This document shows, in pieces, positions 60,864 to 64,000 of a stretch of DNA of 64,000 nucleotides. Both the position numbers and the translations under genes were made by a program. The notes under the pieces are model-generated. The model did not search any database. It was not told the origin of the DNA and was given only the letters and a program-made list of their open reading frames with translations. The DNA is from Dyella_B sp035277725 (GTDB taxonomy: Bacteria > Pseudomonadota > Gammaproteobacteria > Xanthomonadales > Rhodanobacteraceae): contig NZ_DATEJY010000069.1 of the NCBI RefSeq assembly GCF_035277725.1, positions 1-64,000 on the forward strand. Reading direction: 5' to 3'. Position 1 is the stretch's first letter. Each line of letters opens with the position of its first letter.

Positions 60864-62531
60864 ATGGGGCAGGGACTTTGGGAGAGACCTTGGGTTCGCC
60901 ATGTGGCCGTGGCTTTGGGCTATGGCGTTGCGTACCTGGTGTTCCGCGCCTTGTCGCCCCCTCAATGGCAGATTACGGCTGGACTACGGTTCGCCGTGCT
61001 ACTGCTTGTTCCTTATCGTTATTGGCCCGCCTTGATCGTTGGCGAGGCGGGTTGGTACGCCAGTTTGGGTTATATCTGCGCGCCGACGTGGGGTGTGGAG
61101 TGGGGATTTGCCAACGCCATACCGCCCATCATCTATATAGCGCCGGTCGTTTATTGGCTACGCAAGCACTGGCCGCCAGCCCGCACCCATGCAACGCATA
61201 TCAATATGGGAAGGCTGCTCAGCTGTGCTTTGTTGATCGCGGTGATCGTAATGCTGCGCGACTTTGGCGTGCTTTCGACCGCCAAAAACATGCCGTCAGA
61301 CTACGATTTCAGTTTTTTCAAATGGGGCCCGCGCTACTTCATGGGGGGCTTCCTGGGCATTCTTACCGTGGTGCCGCTTGCGTTGCTTGGCTATCAGAAG
61401 CTGATCGTCAAAAGCTGGGCGGAACTGCAAGGCAAAATCGAAAACAGCCGTCTGCTGTTCGAGAGTGTTTGCCTGGGGCTTCCCGTTCTTGCCTTGCTGT
61501 TGTGGATTGGATATGGCGCAGCACCTAACGCGCCAACACGGCAAATGGCTCAAGTTGCCATGTTTCTTCCGGTGGTCTGGTTGGCTTTCCGACATGGATG
61601 GGAGGGGGCGGCAGTGGGAGGGACGGCAGCAAGCTGTACGGTGATGTTGCTGATGTCCAATGCAGTGTGGGATTTGACTACCCTGCAAGCAGAATCCATT
61701 TTGTCGTTTGCCATTTCGACCATGTTGATCATGGGCGCGCGTATCGGATCGCTCGATCAGCATGTTGAGCGCGATCGCATGGATGTTCTCGCAGCGCTGG
61801 CGTTGGCCCAGCGCAGCATCTATTTGAACGAAATGCAGTTGCGCATGACATCGACGGCGTTGGAGCAGGTCAAGGAAGATGTCCAAGCTGGATTTACGAT
61901 GATGATGGGACGTCTTCGCCATCTGCAGCCCGCGATTGATGATCGTGGATATCGCCGCCATGCCTTGGTTGCGCAGGATCAACTTCATCGTTTGGCTGAT
62001 GGCCTTTATCCCGCTGCGCTACGTGAAAGAGGCCTTCCCGCTGCTCTGCAGGAAGGTGGACTGCCAATCATGTTGAAGGAAGCAGGACTGACCTATACCT
62101 GCGATTTGCGCGGGTCGGTAAGCAGGCTTTCCAATGCGTTGCGCATGACCATCTATCGCATCATTTTGGAAGCCGTGGCTGACGCTTGCACGAAGAAGAA
62201 TGTGAGCGATATCCGGCTCCAGATACGCGTTGCAGAAAGACAACAACGCGTTGGCGTATTGATCGTTGCCCGTTTTCGCGCGCATCCCGCGCAGCTTGCC
62301 TTTGTTGATTGGGAAGAACTGCTTCCGCGTCTGGTGCGTGGGACCAGCGGCCTTGGCCTGCGAGCGGTACGAGACAGGGCGGCCGTCTTCGAGGGGCGTA
62401 CGCGTACACGATCCATAGCCCGCGGACATCAGATCAGTATGCTGCTACTTGATTCCATCGTACCCGGCGTTGCGATCAGCCCCCGCCGGGCGATGGATAG
62501 CGTGCGGACGTCGTCAGTGGCCGGCGAGTGA
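60864..62531 (+). CDS. MASE1 membrane sensor with degenerate histidine-kinase domain
   Basis: 555 aa. MASE1-type membrane domain (about residues 10-300, eight or so segments; FRALSPPQWQITAGLRFAVL, MLRDFGVLS, AMFLPVVWLAFRHGWEGAAV). A coiled linker follows (about 315-350), then a NarL-type kinase remnant: LADGLYPAALRERGLPAALQ where the dimerisation helix and His should be, YRIILEAVADACTKK at the N-box without the usual Asn, no G1 box, and GTSGLGLRAVRDRAAVFEGR resembling the G2 region. ATP binding and autophosphorylation are doubtful, so it may act as a non-catalytic sensor. No response regulator is adjacent. The ribosome site is weak. Confidence 0.72.
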   Translation: MGQGLWERPWVRHVAVALGYGVAYLVFRALSPPQWQITAGLRFAVLLLVPYRYWPALIVGEAGWYASLGYICAPTWGVEWGFANAIPPIIYIAPVVYWLRKHWPPARTHATHINMGRLLSCALLIAVIVMLRDFGVLSTAKNMPSDYDFSFFKWGPRYFMGGFLGILTVVPLALLGYQKLIVKSWAELQGKIENSRLLFESVCLGLPVLALLLWIGYGAAPNAPTRQMAQVAMFLPVVWLAFRHGWEGAAVGGTAASCTVMLLMSNAVWDLTTLQAESILSFAISTMLIMGARIGSLDQHVERDRMDVLAALALAQRSIYLNEMQLRMTSTALEQVKEDVQAGFTMMMGRLRHLQPAIDDRGYRRHALVAQDQLHRLADGLYPAALRERGLPAALQEGGLPIMLKEAGLTYTCDLRGSVSRLSNALRMTIYRIILEAVADACTKKNVSDIRLQIRVAERQQRVGVLIVARFRAHPAQLAFVDWEELLPRLVRGTSGLGLRAVRDRAAVFEGRTRTRSIARGHQISMLLLDSIVPGVAISPRRAMDSVRTSSVAGE

Positions 62532-62969
62532 ACTGCAAGAAGACGGATCTTGGCATATGGCCGCAGCGCTCAACGTTGTCACGCCATCACTCTGCGGCGC
62601 AGCAGTAACAACCGTTGAACTATCCCGATAAACCGTCGTCGGCGTCGCTGCATTTATCGAAGACGTATTGGCCACGCGCTGCTGCGGTGTCGATACATAT
62701 TGCGAATCTTCCCCGATCGGCAGGGTGATGAACTGCCCACCCGCCGTCCCCACTGCGCCAATGACATTGCCATTAATGTCATTCACCTGGATATATTTGA
62801 TCCCCTTCAACACGAACACATAAACGTGCCAGTGCGGGCTCAAACTGACATCCACGGCATTGGGCCATGCCTGGCCCAAACCTGTTGCAGGCGCCTCCGC
62901 TGCAATGCTTAATCCAGAAAAGCTCAGGCCCATGAAAATGCCCAGTGCGGCACGAGTAATCTTATGCAT
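62514..62969 (-). CDS. Secreted protein, function unknown
   Basis: 151 aa. Signal peptide MHKITRAALGIFMGLSFSGL..A|AEA (about 1-24). Mature part has a beta-rich segment HWHVYVFVLKGIKYIQVNDI and NGNVIGAVGTAGGQFITLPI, then a Ser/Thr/Ala-rich tail ending in a cysteine pair (CQDPSSCSSLAGH). I do not recognise the family; such proteins with a VYxFxxxGIxYIQVND core recur in Xanthomonadales. Its last 18 bp overlap tail-to-tail with the MASE1 sensor gene. Confidence 0.7.
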   Translation of the reverse strand: MHKITRAALGIFMGLSFSGLSIAAEAPATGLGQAWPNAVDVSLSPHWHVYVFVLKGIKYIQVNDINGNVIGAVGTAGGQFITLPIGEDSQYVSTPQQRVANTSSINAATPTTVYRDSSTVVTAAPQSDGVTTLSAAAICQDPSSCSSLAGH

Positions 62970-63287
62970 GATGTTTCCCCTTGCATGGTAAAAGGTTGGG
63001 TAGAAGTGGAACGCAATCTAGCTCCCCGCTTGCGCTGGAAAAGTGATGAGCGAGGGCGTGGAATGCGCCAATCAGCAGGCCATAGAGGGATGTGATGAAC
63101 TTGTGAAAGCGGCTGTAGGGCACGGCTGCTATAGTTGCCGCGATTTCATTCCCATCACTTGGTGTGCCCAGCATTTTCGTTTGAAACGGCCATGTGGGCT
63201 GGGATGAAATCCCAGCATCGTCAGCCGCAAAAATGCCGGGATTTCATCCCAGCCTACGGGGACGGGGCGGGGCGGAAAGGGGGCTTC
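62970..63287. other. Intergenic region with a family A repeat
   Basis: 318 bases between the divergent secreted-protein and phosphoesterase genes. Holds a family A copy (63194-63258) close to the phosphoesterase start. No other feature recognised. Confidence 0.5.
63194..63258. repeat. Family A palindromic repeat, copy 8
   Basis: GTGGGCTGGGATGAAATCCC pairs with GGGATTTCATCCCAGCCTACG. Ends 29 bp before the phosphoesterase start codon, so it would be part of that gene's leader or promoter, an exception to the 3'-end rule. Confidence 0.9.
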
Positions 63288-64000
63288 ATGAGTACAGACT
63301 CTGCAGCTGTTTCGTCGCCAGTTGCAAATCGCATCCAGCACGTGTTCGTGCTGATGCTGGAAAACCGGTCCTTCGATCATTTGTTTGCACTGTCGGATAT
63401 ACCGGGTATTGCCGCCGCCACGTCGAGCAGTACAAATACCTACGGCGGTACGGTTTATTCCTTCGGTGATGGCGCACCCACCCAAATGCCTGCTGACCCT
63501 GGGCATGAATTTACGGACGTGCTTGAGCAACTGTGCGGCGCCGGCGTCCAGCACCAACCTGGACAAGCTTATCCACCCATCGACAACTCCGGCTTTGTTG
63601 CCAATTTCGCCACCACCAAGGACGAAGGCACGCCCGCACAAGCGAACGAAGCCGGTGAGATCATGCGCGGCGCCGACATTCGCTCACAGTCGCCGGCGCT
63701 TTACCAATTGGCCACCGAGTTTGTGTTGTGCGACGGCTGGCACTCGTCGCTGCCGGGCCCGACCTGGCCAAACCGGTATTTTGTTCATGGCGCTTCATCA
63801 GCGGGATTGGATCATTCGCCAACCTCGGCGGAGATGAGCGAGTGGGAATGTGTCGATGGTTTTCCCTATCCGAAGGGTTCGATCTTCGATGCCTTGGGCA
63901 AGGGTAATTACCGCCTCTACCAGGACGACTTGGGCTCGGCGTTGGGGCGTGTGCCGCAGGTGGCGTCCATCAAGGGCATCAGTTTCTTCGATATCGACGA
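63288..64000 (+). CDS. Phospholipase C/acid phosphatase-type phosphoesterase, 3' end cut by window
   Basis: 237 residues visible of a family usually 400-700 long. Phosphoesterase family (PF04185-like): HVFVLMLENRSFDHLFALSD near the N-terminus is the metal-binding start (Glu-Asn and Asp-His), and DGWHSSLPGPTWPNRYFVHG at about residue 145-165 is the second signature. Members hydrolyse phosphatidylcholine or other phosphate esters. There is no signal peptide or twin-arginine leader, which is unusual for secreted phospholipase C. Start ATG at 63288 is preceded by GGAAAGGGGG. Substrate and full domain set cannot be judged. Confidence 0.85.
   Translation, partial: MSTDSAAVSSPVANRIQHVFVLMLENRSFDHLFALSDIPGIAAATSSSTNTYGGTVYSFGDGAPTQMPADPGHEFTDVLEQLCGAGVQHQPGQAYPPIDNSGFVANFATTKDEGTPAQANEAGEIMRGADIRSQSPALYQLATEFVLCDGWHSSLPGPTWPNRYFVHGASSAGLDHSPTSAEMSEWECVDGFPYPKGSIFDALGKGNYRLYQDDLGSALGRVPQVASIKGISFFDID

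Noticed and set aside
63129..63641. 170-codon leftward frame over the phosphoesterase start
   Set aside because: Shadow of the phosphoesterase and an A repeat; no recognisable domain.
1..64000. CRISPR array
   Set aside because: The repeats found are dispersed inverted repeats, not regularly spaced direct repeats, and no cas genes are present.

Overview
The window looks like a chromosomal segment of a gammaproteobacterium of the order Xanthomonadales, most likely family Rhodanobacteraceae (Dyella/Rhodanobacter-like). This is inferred from high-GC codon use, a fused alpha/beta 2-oxoacid dehydrogenase E1, RecBCD, a TonB-receptor/halogenase-like/GH3 sugar locus, and dense intergenic palindromic repeats. 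It reads as ordinary chromosome. There is no rRNA, no CRISPR array, no integrase and no phage block; two tRNA genes are present. Both edges cut a gene: an RND efflux pump on the left and a phospholipase C-type phosphoesterase on the right.

Layout. 1-5 kb: MdtAB-like RND efflux operon and a DMT permease, both leftward. 5-12 kb: outer-membrane barrel protein, a decayed aldehyde dehydrogenase fragment, glutaryl-CoA dehydrogenase (gcdH), a small tight cluster (GNAT acetyltransferase, GDCCVxC protein, nucleotidyltransferase-like protein) and the fused E1. 12-19 kb: diguanylate cyclase, FMN reductase, polyphosphate kinase, and a divergent AraC regulator/Fsr exporter pair. 19-29.6 kb: two-domain M16 protease, YbjQ protein, two membrane proteins, murJ, a frameshifted poxB, then murB and pyrD. 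29.6-33.8 kb: methyltransferase, SDR, ALDH7-type dehydrogenase, tRNA-Arg(CCT), a small secreted protein. 33.8-42 kb: a carbohydrate-uptake locus (LacI regulator, TonB receptor, tryptophan-halogenase-like flavoprotein, GH3 beta-glucosidase). A perfect shared palindrome, TGACAGCGCTGTCA, lies in both of its promoter regions. 42-45.5 kb: glycine-zipper lipoprotein, His/Trp/Gly-rich secreted protein, AraC regulator with a DMT permease, tRNA-Thr(CGT). 45.7-50.9 kb: minor pilin operon pilV-pilW-pilX-pilY1-pilE. 51-60.3 kb: recC-recB-recD. 60.3-64 kb: MASE1 sensor with a degenerate kinase domain, a secreted hypothetical protein, and the truncated phosphoesterase.

Main theme. Several families of short inverted repeats fill the gaps, nearly always just behind gene 3' ends. 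Family A is GTAGGCTGGGATGAAATCCC-like, B is AGGTTGGGGT/ACCCCAACCT-like, C is CGTCATTCCCGC-like, D is CGTCGTCCCGG-like, and E is GTTGGGTTAGCGCAGCGTAA-like. They are not neutral. They supply the stop codons of murJ and of a small membrane protein gene. One D copy lies inside the pilX reading frame, giving a 54-residue prepilin leader. An E copy at the end of recD has itself been invaded by a 218-bp element with about 22-bp terminal inverted repeats and a 10-bp direct flanking duplication, so recD now ends inside that element. This composite locus, and the operator-linked sugar regulon with a halogenase-like protein, are the most interesting things seen.
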